From Diplolepis rosae (lineage: Eukaryota > Arthropoda > Insecta > Hymenoptera > Diplolepididae), in the NCBI GenBank assembly GCA_030998225.1, contig JAPYXD010000696.1, positions 744,001-808,000 on the forward strand: a stretch of DNA of 64,000 nucleotides. Reading direction: 5' to 3'. The position numbers and the translations under genes are program-made. Position 1 is the stretch's first letter, and each line of letters begins with the position of its first letter. The notes below the pieces were generated by a model that was not told the DNA's origin, made no database searches, and worked only from the letters and a program-made list of their open reading frames with translations. Below, piece by piece: positions 1 through 10,634 of the stretch.

Positions 1-230
1 GGCTGGTTAACGAACTTGTCCTTACTTTTTCGGCTCCGATAAAGTGCACCAAAGCTCAATTCAATCTGACAATTCTATCGAGAGTTATGCCGCACACGAC
101 CTACAGACAGACAGACAGACAGACAGACACTTTCGTAAAAACCATTTTTTCTGACTCAGGGGGTCTCAAAACGTAAAGATTTGATGAAATTTCGAAAGTC
201 ATTTTTCACATAAAACCAATACCTTCTCAT
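1..230 (+). repeat. Possible LINE 3' tail with (CAGA)n
   Basis: A short tetranucleotide run (CAGA, about 101-127) is followed by a unique stretch ending near 'CCAATACCTTC'. This arrangement resembles 3' tails of non-LTR retrotransposons in arthropods, but no coding sequence is present, so the assignment is a weak inference from general appearance. Confidence 0.3.
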
Positions 231-429
231 CCATGATGAGAATGTAAAAAACAGTTGCTTGTGCATCTTATAAAATTATCGCCATCACATCAAGCTCCCC
301 TATGATGTTCAAATTATAAATTCACCACGAGTGCGTTACGAACTCACTGATGAAAATCATAAAGTCACGATCATATGATACATCATCTTGAGTGCGTATC
401 TAGATCACATTGTGAAAATCGTCATGTGA

Positions 430-632
430 TTTTGGAATGAAAATCACAAATGTTATCTGGGATATGTTAATTTTCGTATATAATCCTTTATAATTTTATA
501 CTATATATGTACTTGCATCTATATCTTCACTAACATTTAGACACAAATATATACTAGTTTTTTAGTTGATGTATCTTAAAGTTACAATATGTGCTACAAT
601 TTTATTGATATTCCCAAGGAAGTTTTTAGGTA
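430..632 (+). mobile_element. Left part of Penelope-like remnant (copy A)
   Basis: Positions about 478-632 repeat, with roughly 85-90% similarity by eye, at 3755-3905. That second copy continues into a hammerhead-like core and ends in CAACAACATCGTAT. Copy A is cut at TA (631-632) by the giant palindrome and appears to resume at 5376, running to the same type of end near 6185. No reverse transcriptase is left; the Penelope-like label rests only on the hammerhead-like motif. Confidence 0.45.
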
Positions 633-2903
633 CAGTCAAGTCTCGTTTATTTCAAGTATCCCGAAACGAGAGAGTTTTGTTTATTTCAAGTAGCGAGGGG
701 TTCCCACCACTGCCTCAGTTGCCATCAGTGATCCCAGATCGTGGGAGCTGGCGGCCCCCACCACGCTCCCATGTGGGAGCACACACAATCAAGCGCGCCG
801 TGTCGGTATGTCCCCCACTTCCTCGCTTCGATTTCACGCTTTCGTCTGTTGAGCCAAGATCGAAAATTATGTTTCTGTCGACTTCGTGTCAAAGTGGCGC
901 GAAGCAGACGACAAGTTTAAAATCACCAAATTTATCATTTAGGATATTACCTTTCTTCTTTGATATTTCCAAAATCATTCACTTAAAATGAATATCTAAA
1001 CATTTTATTTTAAATTTTAGGATGATTTAAAGACTCAAAAGATGATTTTCTATTAAAATTTAAACTCAATAAATTTTCAAAGTTTCAAAACAAAATATCA
1101 ATTTCAATATTTTTTAGCTGTGCAAATCAAATAGTTCAATTAGAAAATTATGTAGAGAATATTATATATTAAGGAATGGTAAAATATGATATTGTAGTTT
1201 AAAAAATAAAATATTAAAATACTTAAGTAATACATAAATTATATCTAGTTATACACTCGAAATTATACGATAGAGTTTCTTCTTTGGTACGAGGCAAGAT
1301 TGAAAAAAATTTCATTCAAATAAAATACTCAGAAAACTTTTTAAAATACGTAATATTATTCACATATGAATTTTATTATAAAACTGTGAATAAAAGGTTT
1401 CAGTATTTATAAAACCAAAATCACATCTAAATTTGCATACGAAATTACACTTTACGATTTCTCTTATATAAAATACAAATATTTATTTCAAATAAAATAG
1501 TTTTTAAAAAATTTTGTAGTACGTGAATCAACTATATCAATTAAAAAATTAAATGGAAAATATTTTATTTAAAAAAATAAGTAATAAGAAATTAAGGTTA
1601 AAAATCTACTTTCTTAATTACATGGTGATAGTAGATAAAAATGTTCTCATTATACGTTTTAGTGGCTTATATGCATAGACTTTTCAATGAAAAAAGCAAA
1701 CACATAAGCAAAATTTTCTAATTGATGCAGTTGATCAAATTTATAAAACCGAAACATGTTTTAATTAATATATTAATTTAAAGCTTCAAAGATTTATTAA
1801 CTTAAAATTTTACTTGGAATTTTCCAAGAATTTCACATAATCTTAAAAATGTTTTTATTAGGCGAATATTTTTACAAATATCAATAAAATTCCATAGTCA
1901 ATAAATGTTTAAAATTTCAAGTTGAGGTATTGATTGTAAATTCAGTAGCTTTGTTAGTTAACTATTTTAATCAGAAAATTCTTCATTTTCGTAGATTTTT
2001 TCAACTTTTTAATTAAAAATTTATGCATAGGCCACAAAAACGTGAGGTGAAAATTTGGAATCATCAGCCACAATTTCTAGGCAACAGAAAATTTAATTCG
2101 ATTGTGATAGGGCCCTAGCTGTTTTGCCCTGTCAGTAATCAGGTGCTGATCCATTTTTTCAAAAAAATTAAAAAAAACGAATGCGAAAAAAAATAGTTCT
2201 AATTATATAATAAATAACATTGTATGCAAGATTGTAGCCAAATCTGAAAAATATTTCTTTGAATGCAATGTATAAATAATCTTTTTTCAGAAATTTGGAA
2301 AAACATGTCGTCCTAATAATATAATGTCCGTAAATTAATAGTATTCAATAACGATCGTATTAGAATGATCAAGGTGATTGGCTGATATGCAGCAAATGCG
2401 AGTTCAAACCCCTGTACATCTACAAAATTTTTAATCGATTTTATCAAACAGCTAGGACCCTACACAATCGAATTAAAATTTCTGTTGCCTAGAAATTGTA
2501 ACTGGTGATTCAAAATTTTCACCTCACGTTTTTGTGGCCTAAGCATAAATTTTTAATTAAGAAATTGAAAAATCTACGAAAATGAAGAATTTTCTGATTA
2601 AAATAGTTAACTAACAAAGCTACTGAATTTACAATCAATACCTCAACTTGAAATTTTAAACATTTATTGACTATGGAATTTTATTGCTATTTGTAAAAAT
2701 ATTCGCCTAATAAAAACATTTTTAAGATTATGTGAAATTCTTGGAAAATTCTCAGTAAAATTCAAAGTCAATAAATATTTGAAGACTTAAATCAATATAT
2801 TAATTAAAAAATATTTTGGGTTTGAAAATTTGATCAACTGCATCAATTAGAAAATTTTGCCTTTGTGTAAAGCATTTCTTTTTTCATTAAAAAGTCTATC
2901 ATA

Positions 2904-3248
2904 CACGGAGAAAAAAAACTGTTGAATCAACAGATGTCATCTGCTGGAATAGGGACAGCAGTTTTTGGTAATATTTACAGATTTTTCTGTTGGATTCACA
3001 GATTGTTTGTAAACTCAACAGATGAACCTGTAAAATCTACAGACATGTCTGTTAGAATTGCAGATTTCAAGAAAACAGAGAAATCCGTAATTCTAACAGA
3101 CATTTCTGTAGATTTTACAGGTTCATCTGTTGAGTTTACAAACAATCTGTGAATCCAACAGAAAAGTCTGTAAATATTACAAAAAAAATCTACTGTCCTT
3201 ATTCCAGCAGATGACATCTGTTGATTCAACAGTTTTTTTTTCTCCGTG
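2904..3248. mobile_element. 345 bp palindromic MITE, termini CACGGAGAAAAA
   Basis: A near-perfect inverted repeat begins CACGGAGAAAAAAA and ends in its complement, flanked by TA (2902-2903, 3249-3250). Internally it repeats inverted motifs such as CTGTTGAATCAACAG. The opposite arm of the giant palindrome (about 1663-1690) preserves the empty site with a single TA, which proves insertion. It shares its terminal sequence and target site with the 1.1 kb element at 9501-10632. Confidence 0.85.
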
Positions 3249-3267
3249 TATAAGCCACTAAAACGTT

Positions 3268-4141
3268 AAATGAGAACTTGAAATTGGAAAAAATGTACTG
3301 AAGTTTTATATATACATAAAAACAAAGTTTTCTTAATATTATAGAGCTCAACTGAATTTTCAAAAAATGTATCTTAAAAACTACCAAACTGTAACAGAAC
3401 TTTTATAAAATTATCATAAAATTGTGTAACTGTAACTGAGTTTCAATTGCATGTGGATGAATTTTCAGTTGCATGTGAGTGCATTGAACTTCAGTTACCA
3501 AAACGTAAAATTATTCCTGTTACAAGTATCAGTATTTCCAGGTAAACATATACAGAATATTCAACACTTTGGAACTGAAGTTTAATAAAAAAAATTGTTT
3601 TTATAAATTTACTAAAAAGTAACAGAATTTCCTGAAATTCTGTCTAAATTTTGGGAGGCTGTAGCTGAATAAAACTCCACTTACATGTTCTGGGAAATTG
3701 CGGTAGAAAATTCTAACAGTGTAGAATTCGTATTAGCAATTCTAAGCTAATTTTCATAAATAATCCTTTGTAATTTTATACTACATATGTACTTACATCT
3801 ATATCATCAGTAGCATTTAGACACAAATATATACTACTTTTTAGTTGATTTACATCAGAGTTATGTGCTAGAAATTTATTTTTATTCCTAAGGAAGTTTT
3901 TAGATAATTTACCAATGTTTTCTGTACAATTTTATGTAAATTTTCTCACGATATTTTACATTTTGAAGTTTATTTCAAAATAGGGATCATATGTGTAATA
4001 TTTTATCCACTGTTTTAAAATATTAGAAATAAAGATCACTGATGAGGACTCCGATTAGATTTGGAATGTTTGAAAGTATGTGACTTCCTGAGTTATCCTT
4101 TCTGGACCCTAAAGCCAATTATTAGCAACAACATCGTATAG
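3268..4141 (+). mobile_element. Inserted Penelope-like fragment (copy B)
   Basis: Sequence absent from the opposite arm of the giant palindrome, whose matching stretch (about 1634-1660) is continuous. It contains a copy of 478-632 (at 3755-3905), a degenerate hammerhead-like core (4039-4068) and the end motif CAACAACATCGTAT shared with the 6185 terminus. No ORF. The 5' part (3268-3750) resembles nothing else in the window. Confidence 0.55.
4039..4068 (+). ncRNA. Degenerate hammerhead-like core
   Basis: CTGATGA at 4039-4045 is followed by GGACTCC, but the closing strand of stem II and the GAAAC box are lost (the text reads GGAATG). It is a decayed version of the motif at 6084-6112, in the same repeat context. 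Almost certainly inactive. Confidence 0.4.
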
Positions 4142-4226
4142 AATTTTCATCTACTATCACCATGTAATTAGGAATGTAGATTTTTAACCTTAATTTCTTA
4201 TTTAAAAAAAAATATTTTCCATTTAA

Positions 4227-4340
4227 ATATTAAAGAATTTGTAAATCTTTCTGTGGAAAAAAAGACGCTTTCGACTGTGCTGGAATTTGAGCCCAGGTCT
4301 TTCGATTGCCGGTCGACTGCTCCTAATTAATTTGAAATCA
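4227..4340 (-). mobile_element. tRNA-like short retroposon with 13 bp target duplication
   Basis: Read on the minus strand it carries a tRNA-like 3' half (anticodon arm, T-arm, then CAGTCGAAAGCGTC and a T run). It is flanked by ATTTTCCATTTAA at 4214-4226 and 4341-4353. The opposite arm of the giant palindrome (1549-1561) has this 13-mer once, so the duplication was created by the insertion. The 5' tRNA half is missing and is replaced by a segment related to 52943-52960. A duplication of this size is typical of LINE-mobilised SINEs. Confidence 0.7.
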
Positions 4341-5387
4341 ATTTTCCATTTAATTTTTTAATTGATATAGTTGATTCACATACTACAAAATTTTTTAAAA
4401 ACTATTTTATTTGAAATAAATATTTGTATTTTATATAAGAGAAATCGTAAAGTGTAATTTCGTATGCAAATTTAGATGTGATTTTGGTTTTTTGAATACT
4501 GAAACCTTTTATTCACAGTTTTATAATAAAATTCATATGTAAATAATATTACGTATTTTAAAAAGTTTTCTGAGTATTTTATTTGAATGAAATTTTTTTC
4601 AATCTTGCCTCGTACCAAAGAAGAAACTCTATCGTATAATTTCGAGTGTATAACTAGATATAATTTATGTATTACTTAAGTATTTTAATATTTTATTTTT
4701 TAAACTACAATATCATATTTTACCATTCCTTAATATATAATATTCTCTACATAATTTTCTAATTGAACTATTTGATTTCCACAGCTAAAAAATATTGAAA
4801 TTGATATTTTGTTTTGAAACTTTGAAAATTTATTGAGTTTAAATTTTGATAGAAAATCATCTTTTAAGTCTTTAAATCATCATCATTTCAAAATTTGAAA
4901 TAAAATGTTTAGATATTCATTTTAAGTGAAAGTTTTTGGAAATATCAAAGAAAGAAAGGTAATATCCTAAATGATAAATTTGGTGATTTTAAATCTGTCG
5001 TCTGCTTCGCGCCACTTTGACACGAATTCGACAGAAACATAATTTTCGATCTTGGCTCAACAGACGAAAGCGTGAAATCGAAGCGAGGAAGTGGGGGACA
5101 CACCGACACGGTGCGCTTGATTGTGTGTGCTCCCACATGGGAGCGTGGTGGGGGCCGCCAGCTCCCACGATCTGGGATCACTGGTTGCCATACCGACTGA
5201 ATGCACCTGGCCCCCACTCTTCTCACTTCTTTCGAGCGCTCCTCAGAGCGTCACGTGGCAGCGAAATAATGGGGGAGGGGAGGGGAGCATAAAACTTGAA
5301 ATACACGAGACACTCGACACGAGATAGACGAGACTTGAAATAAACAAGACTTGAAATAAACGAGACTTGACTTTAATTAAGGTAGTT

Positions 5388-6040
5388 TTCATCCACGAAA
5401 ATTAGACCTCAGGAAAAAATAGATAATTTTGCTTTCAAGAATAGCAATATTATTATTGAAGGGCTATTTGAAAGAGAAAAGATTATTTTACATGAAAAAA
5501 ATTTAAAACACAGAAAAGTAATTTTATTAATAAATTTTATTTTTGACCCAACTTTTTTTTTATCGTTTCTTTCCAAATTTTAAAAATCATGCGATTCTAA
5601 TAAATCATGAATCATTTTTTCAGAGAAAAGATTTCCCACAACTTCACCGTTTCTGATTTTTTTAAATAAATTCTTCAATGGCTGCAACCATTAAAAAAAC
5701 ATTTTCCCGAACGAAATTTTTATAAACAAATTGCTGAATTTGATAATAATTAATTCATTTTCGAAAATTGGAAATAGTTAAGTTGTAGGGAATCATTTTC
5801 TTGAAAAAGCAATTTGTAATTGATTAAAATTGCATAATTTTTTAAAATTTGGTTAGAAGCGATGAGAAAGAAAGTTGGGAAAAAAATTAAATTCATCACT
5901 AAATTAATTTTCCGTATTTCAAAGTTTTTTCATGGAAATTAATCTAATCTCTCCCAAAATAGCCCTTCAATAATAATATTGCTATTCTTGAAAGCAAAAT
6001 TATATATTTTTGCCTGAGGTCTAATTTTTGTGAATCAGCA
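5388..6040. mobile_element. Fold-back element with GACCTCAGG-type arms
   Basis: The arm 5390-5470 (AAATTAGACCTCAGG, then GCAATATTATTATTGAAGGG) is repeated inverted at 5955-6040. Weaker pairing continues toward a centre near 5715. It lies in the Penelope-like remnant. No ORF and no clear target duplication. Confidence 0.6.
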
Positions 6041-6083
6041 TTCAATATTTTGTTTTGTTTTGATATTTCAGAAATAAAGATCA

Positions 6084-6112
6084 CTGATGAAGACTCCGAT
6101 CAGAGTCGAAAC
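6084..6112 (+). ncRNA. Hammerhead-ribozyme-like core
   Basis: CTGATGA (6084-6090), a 5 bp stem II GACTC/GAGTC (6092-6096 and 6103-6107) with a CGATCA loop, and GAAAC (6108-6112) match the conserved hammerhead half CUGANGA-stemII-GAAA. Hammerheads of this kind are known from Penelope-like retroelements. The stem III/cleavage-site strand was not found adjacent, so self-cleavage is not shown. Confidence 0.5.
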
Positions 6113-6238
6113 GTTTGAAATTATGTTACCTCCTGAGTTATCATTTCTGGGCCCTAATGCTAATTATTAACAACAACATCGTATGAAATTACTATTTGAG
6201 GGTCGATACAAGTCCTATTTTATTAATTTTATCTATAT

Positions 6239-6699
6239 ATGTTATTTTACGCAATATTATTTGACTATATTCAGAAATTAAAAGATGATAGAAAGTTGTT
6301 TATTTCTGAGTTTAGTATTATTTTGAGATTTAAAAAACAAAAAAATAAACTGATCTTTGAAAGAATTTTTTTTGTTGGTATTTGTGACATTAAGTATCAC
6401 ATTCAGAAAGTATTATTAAATTTTATTAGTTCCAAAAATAGTCAAAACTACGAGAAATTTCAACTTTATACTGAAAGTATTGCATGTGTCATTTTTTACA
6501 TTATAACGTGACATGCTTGAAAACATATCTGCTATTACATTGACCTAAAATCCACAGAATTTTTATTCATTTCTTGTTGTTTTGGCATTATGTCAGTTTC
6601 TTTTTGTTTTCTTAATTTGAAAATTATTATTGGTAGATGTAAAAAACGTAAAAAGGAAGGCAAACTTTGAACATATAATATTGAACATTGAAAATATAA
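6239..6699. other. AT-rich stretch without recognised content
   Basis: About 460 bp of AT-rich sequence between the Penelope-like terminus and the tRNA-like fold-back. An open frame at 6239-6511 has low-complexity composition and no recognisable domain, so it is not called. Confidence 0.4.
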
Positions 6700-7185
6700 T
6701 ATATACAAATTTTTCTAAATCATTTCAGTCGATTATGTCAATAATTAGAACAGTGTATTATTCACCATGATAACCGAACTCTACCATATCGACCCTATCA
6801 ACCTGTGATTTAGAATTAACGTCATTTATGACCAGATGGAATATTCAATATATATTTGAACAATTTTTTCTGTGAAAAAAGGAACGCTTCCACTCCGCTG
6901 GGTAACGAGCCCAGGAACCTCCGTAGCTCAGATGATAGAGCATTCGACCGGCAATCGAAAGGTTTTGGGCTCAATACTCAGCGGAGTGGAAGCGTTCCTT
7001 TTTTCACAGAAAAAATTGTTCAAATATATATTGAATATTCCATCTGGTCATAAATGACGTTAATTCTAATTCACAGGTTGATAGGCTCGATATGGTAGAG
7101 TTCGGTTATCATAGTGAATGATACACTCTTCTAATTATCGATGTAATCGACTGAAATGATTTAGAAAAATTTGTATATAGTTCAT
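6700..7185. mobile_element. Fold-back pair built around a tRNA-like element
   Basis: The arm 6700-6900 is repeated inverted at about 6985-7185 (for example GATAACCGAACTCTACCATA versus its complement near 7090-7110), with a tRNA-like sequence at the centre. Flanks of the tRNA-like part read TTTTTTCTGTGAAAAAAGG and its complement. A related but less symmetric arrangement recurs at 14570-14945. Confidence 0.7.
6917..6988 (+). ncRNA. tRNA-like sequence, Pol III terminator follows
   Basis: It folds as a tRNA: TA at 8-9, D-stem GCTC/GAGC, a 5 bp anticodon stem TTCGA/TCGAA with loop CCGGCAA, and a partly degraded T-stem. Only about five acceptor pairs form (CTCCG/CGGAG), and position 33 is C instead of U. 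Outside the acceptor, GGAAC/GTTCC can extend the stem, and TTTTTT follows at 6999-7004. It is a member of a repeated family, not a housekeeping tRNA. Confidence 0.6.
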
Positions 7186-7240
7186 GATATATCCGTAGCC
7201 AAATAGGCGTAAATAGATTCTGTGAGAAAAGTTTTGTGGA

Positions 7241-7312
7241 ACCTCCGTAGCTCAGATGATAGAGCATTCGACTGGCAATCGAAAGGTCCTGGGCTCGATA
7301 CCCAGCGGAGTG
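7241..7312 (+). ncRNA. tRNA-like sequence (family copy), Pol III terminator follows
   Basis: This is the best preserved copy. It has D-stem GCTC/GAGC, anticodon stem TTCGA/TCGAA with loop CTGGCAA (U33 present, GGC at the anticodon position), T-stem CTGGG/CCCAG with loop CTCGATA, and five acceptor pairs. GGAAC/GTTCC extends the helix and six Ts follow at 7323-7328. GGC would read alanine, but eukaryotes normally use AGC, so a genuine tRNA is unlikely. Confidence 0.6.
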
Positions 7313-7589
7313 GAAGCGTTCCTTTTTTCACAGAAAAAATTGTTCGTAAATATAATATTCAAAATTTCTACTTCGTTAATACAATAGAAGTTTTTGTGTT
7401 CAAAACGAATAATTAACAATAAGAGTCAAGGTACTCACGTAAAAGAATTATTTCTTAGTAAATAGTGTTGCAACTTACGAACAATTGGTTCTTTTATAAA
7501 ATTTTTATAGAATCAAATAGGGAGAACAAAACATTGACATTACGCATTATGCAATCCAGAACGAGCACTCGAATTCAACCGCGAGACGA

Positions 7590-8033
7590 TTGACCTTGCA
7601 ATCAGAAGAGAGGGCAACTATAAAAAAATATATTATGAATTTAAAAGACGAAATAGCATCACAAGTTAGGCCTTTAAGACCAGCTACTGTTAATCAGGCT
7701 ATGCAAGATGCTCTCGAATCAGAAATTTGGTTTATAGAACGGAATCAAGTTAGAATGAAACCTCAGCACAACGCCGGCACAAGGTCTCATACACAACAAT
7801 TACCTCAGCACTCAAGACCGACTTCTTCAAACCTCGTAAAATATCCACCTCTAAATAGCCTGCCGAACCACTCAATGTCTCTACAGCAGAGACTGCAACT
7901 GTTCTGCAACTTTTGTAAAAGACCTGGTCACTCGGACATACAATGCTTTTCAAATACAAAAAATGGTCAAAGGGGGAGTTCAACAAACCAACCTCCGGAT
8001 CGCATAAATTACCTACAGGTAGAAAACCCATAG
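7590..8033 (+). pseudogene. gag: Gypsy element 1: gag C-terminal fragment with zinc knuckle
   Basis: A 147-codon fragment with a CCHC zinc knuckle near residues 108-121 (C-X2-C-X4-H-X4-C, starting CNFCKRPGH), as in nucleocapsid regions of Ty3/gypsy Gag. The capsid part is missing or unreadable upstream. It precedes the pol fragments at 8130 onward on the same strand. The element's start and LTR are not visible. Decayed; no function expected. Confidence 0.75.
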
Positions 8034-8129
8034 GCGGACAGCAAGTGTCAAGAAATAGTCGACAGTGGAGCATCCCTCAACGTAATAAAAAACAGTGCCA
8101 TTCAAGAAAACTACCCAAGGTGCCACCAC

Positions 8130-9498
8130 ATGACAGTATTTTATATGGGAAACGATAAGCACGAGGCTAAAGAAACCGCCATCCTGACGTTAGAAAATAA
8201 AAGGCATACCTTTGCCGCAGTCCACGACGATTTCCCAATGCCAGAAGATGGAATCGTTGGAAATCTATTTATCCATTCCTACAAATTTAACTTGAGCAAC
8301 AAATCCTTAGAATTTGACGGTAAAATTTACCTGTTAGAGGATAATGGGACCGTAATACCCAAGAATTCGGTAAAGATAATCACCCTGGAAACCAGAAAGG
8401 AAAAAGGAGAGGTTATAATCGAAAATAGTCCATACATTCCCGACTTGATTTATTCCATCCGCAATTCAAAAATAAGGATTCCTATAAACATAGAATCCGA
8501 CAGTGATATAAAACTTGCTACGGATGACATCAAGTACAGATGCATTATCACTAATTTGGTCAATAAGCGGATAAATTATGTTACAGAGAAAGAATTCAGT
8601 ACAAGACTGAGATTGTTGAAAGAAAATACCAGATTATCACACATCGAACAGGACGAGAGAGTCTTAATCGTAAAGATTATAACGAGTTACCATGACGTTT
8701 TCTCACTTCCAGGATATCCACTTCCATGTACTAAATTATTCTCACACAGAATAGTTCTAAAGGACCAGAAGCCCATAAACATTCGACAATACATGCACCC
8801 CGAATGTCACAAAGAAGAAATCTCAAACAAAATCGATGAGATGTTAACAAAAACGGTGATTTCTCATTCAGATTCACCTTATAACGCCCCCCTCTGGGTA
8901 ATTCCAAAGAAACGTGATGCGTTTGGAAAAGGTAAATGGAGAATTGTGGTCTTTTTTCGTAAACTCAATGAAAAAACCGACTAAGACGTCTACCCACTTC
9001 CTGTCATAGATGACATTTTGGACCACCTTGGAAAAGCGAAAATTTTTCGGCTTTTGATCTCAGTTCAGGATTTCGCCAAATTCCAATGAACGGTGCCTCA
9101 AAGAAATACACAGCATTCTTGACAGACGAAGGGCATTTTCATTTTAACTAAATGGCCTTTGGACTTAAGAACGCCCCAGCCACATTTCAACGAATGATGG
9201 ACACATCGATAAGAGGATTAATTGGAAAAGTATGTTTCGTATATCTGGACGATATTGTAATCTTTGGAAGCTCTTTAAAAGAACATAATGAAAACCTAGT
9301 CACGTTAGCCGAACGACTGAGGACAACAGGAATGAAACTACAACCCGACAAATGTGAGTTCTTGCAACCAGAACTCGAATGCGTAGGCCATTTGATCACA
9401 GAGAAAGGAGTAAAACATTATCCCAAAAAATTGGAATCAATAAAGAACTTCAAAGAACCGCCCAATGCAACTGAGGTTAAATCCTTTCTTGGTTTGAG
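8130..9498 (+). pseudogene. pol: Gypsy element 1: protease tail and reverse transcriptase, broken
   Basis: The frame at 8130-8984 carries a retropepsin C-terminal part (IVGNLF near residue 43), a linker and the start of RT (SPYNAPLWVIPKK). It stops at 8982-8984 in the RT fingers, where an invariant Asp is replaced by Phe (RIVVFFRKLN). About 9001-9150 is frameshifted. From 9152 the palm continues with FGLKNAPATFQRMMD and the catalytic FVYLDDIVIFG (near 9236-9268). The frame is then cut at 9499 by a TA-flanked TIR element; on the far side, at 10635, the same reading frame continues. Non-functional. Confidence 0.85.
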
Positions 9499-9500
9499 TA

Positions 9501-10632
9501 CACGGAAAAAATTTGTCGCTTAAAAAGTCATCGACTTTGTGTAATACTCGTGGATAGGTTAGAAAGTCAACTAAATATTATGAGCCTCCTTATTGAAGAA
9601 TATGATAGATAGTCGCTGAAAATGTAAAACGTAAATTCGAAAGTTTAAGTGACAGTCGCGGAAAATTTAAAACACCGTGGGTTGGGTTCCATTGTCTCTA
9701 AACCCTCTAAACCAGACATCGAAAGTCTAAGTGACAGTCGAAGAAAATTTTGAACAGTGTAAAAAGGAAAATATTATTTTCCTGCACTTATATAGTTAAT
9801 TATTTTTCACTTTTACATTACCTATATAATCCTAATATGAACTTACCATTATATTTAACACTGTACATTACAGAAACGCAATTTTTTATAAACACTTCGC
9901 AGCACCGAGAATCGAACGCTCGCACGCACGCACGCATCCTAACCTAATTCTAATCGCACGCCTTAACCCGCATAGCCGATACATGTCATGGAGACTTGTG
10001 TAAAATATTTGGATCACATTCAGAGTTTGAAGGCAAATCTAAAATAATAGATAAATTTCAAATTTGACGTAATACACTTTATCAAGGTAAACATATACTT
10101 ACTCGGAACTAATTCTTCAATGTACGCTTCAATCCAGATTCAAACGAAACCAAACGACACGTAATCTCAAAATCTAACCAAAATTATTACAAAAACATAA
10201 AGCTGAGCTGCATTGTCTGCTGTGCGATGCTACGAATTACGTTTCTGCGCATCGCTTTTTGCGACTGTCGAAGAAATTTTAGAAGACGGCATATAAAATC
10301 TGATGGACTTTAGAATACAATTTACAAAACTATTTGTTTGAATTACTTTAATTTCAAATTATTCGATAGTCTTTTAAAATCTATGACAAATGAATCCAAA
10401 GATTATGAAACTTTTCATTACTTCTTAGAAAAGATCAGTTAGTGTTTAAAATACTTTTATAATAGTAAATACGCGACATTTTTTCTTCGACCTGGTTTTC
10501 TAAAAGTTATTCGACTTTTTTCTACTATTTCCTAAAAGTCATTGAAACCTTACAAGACTTTCTCCGATTTTACTTTCTGTCCACGACTCTTCGAATAGTC
10601 TGTTAAATTTTAAGCGACAAATTTTTTCCGTG
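9501..10632. mobile_element. 1.13 kb TIR element, termini CACGGAAAAAATTT
   Basis: The termini CACGGAAAAAATTTGTCGCT (9501-9520) and their inverted copy (10613-10632) are flanked by TA (9499-9500, 10633-10634). The insertion splits the RT of gypsy element 1. The interior holds short repeats of the form AAGTxTAAGTGACAGTCG (near 9640 and 9725) and no transposase frame, so it is non-autonomous. Terminal similarity links it to the MITE at 2904-3248. Confidence 0.85.
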
Positions 10633-10634
10633 TA

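Larger units (their letters stand above)
633..5373. mobile_element. Giant palindromic (fold-back) TIR element, TA target site
   Basis: The left terminus CAGTCAAGTCTCGTTTATTT (633-652) is matched inverted at 5354-5373, with TA on both sides (631-632, 5374-5375). Termini of this look and a TA duplication are typical of pogo/Tigger-like members of the Tc1/mariner group. The arms are far longer than TIRs: 633 to about 2125 pairs with about 2455-5373 once three insertions in the right arm are discounted (2904-3248, 3268-4141, 4227-4340). The loop is about 2130-2450. No transposase ORF is present. Matching translated stretches at 566-991 (+) and 4945-5226 (-) are the same repeat read twice and are not genes. 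Confidence 0.8.
5376..6190 (+). mobile_element. Right part of Penelope-like remnant (copy A)
   Basis: Resumes after the TA at 5374-5375 and ends near CAACAACATCGTAT (about 6171-6184), the same terminus as copy B. Most of its length is taken up by an inserted fold-back (5388-6040). Downstream of that it holds an intact-looking hammerhead-like core. No coding sequence. Confidence 0.45.

Noticed and set aside
566..991. Open frame whose peptide recurs at 4945-5226 on the other strand
   Set aside because: Both are readings of the two arms of the giant palindrome; no domain and no independent coding evidence.
2922..3229. Two opposite-strand frames with nearly the same peptide
   Set aside because: Produced by the palindromic MITE; not genes.
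6239..6511. 90-codon AT-rich frame
   Set aside because: Lys/Phe/Ile composition expected from AT-rich DNA; no domain.
7241..7312. Functional tRNA-Ala gene
   Set aside because: GGC anticodon is not normally used in eukaryotes, acceptor stem has only five pairs, and the sequence is a member of a repeated mobile family.
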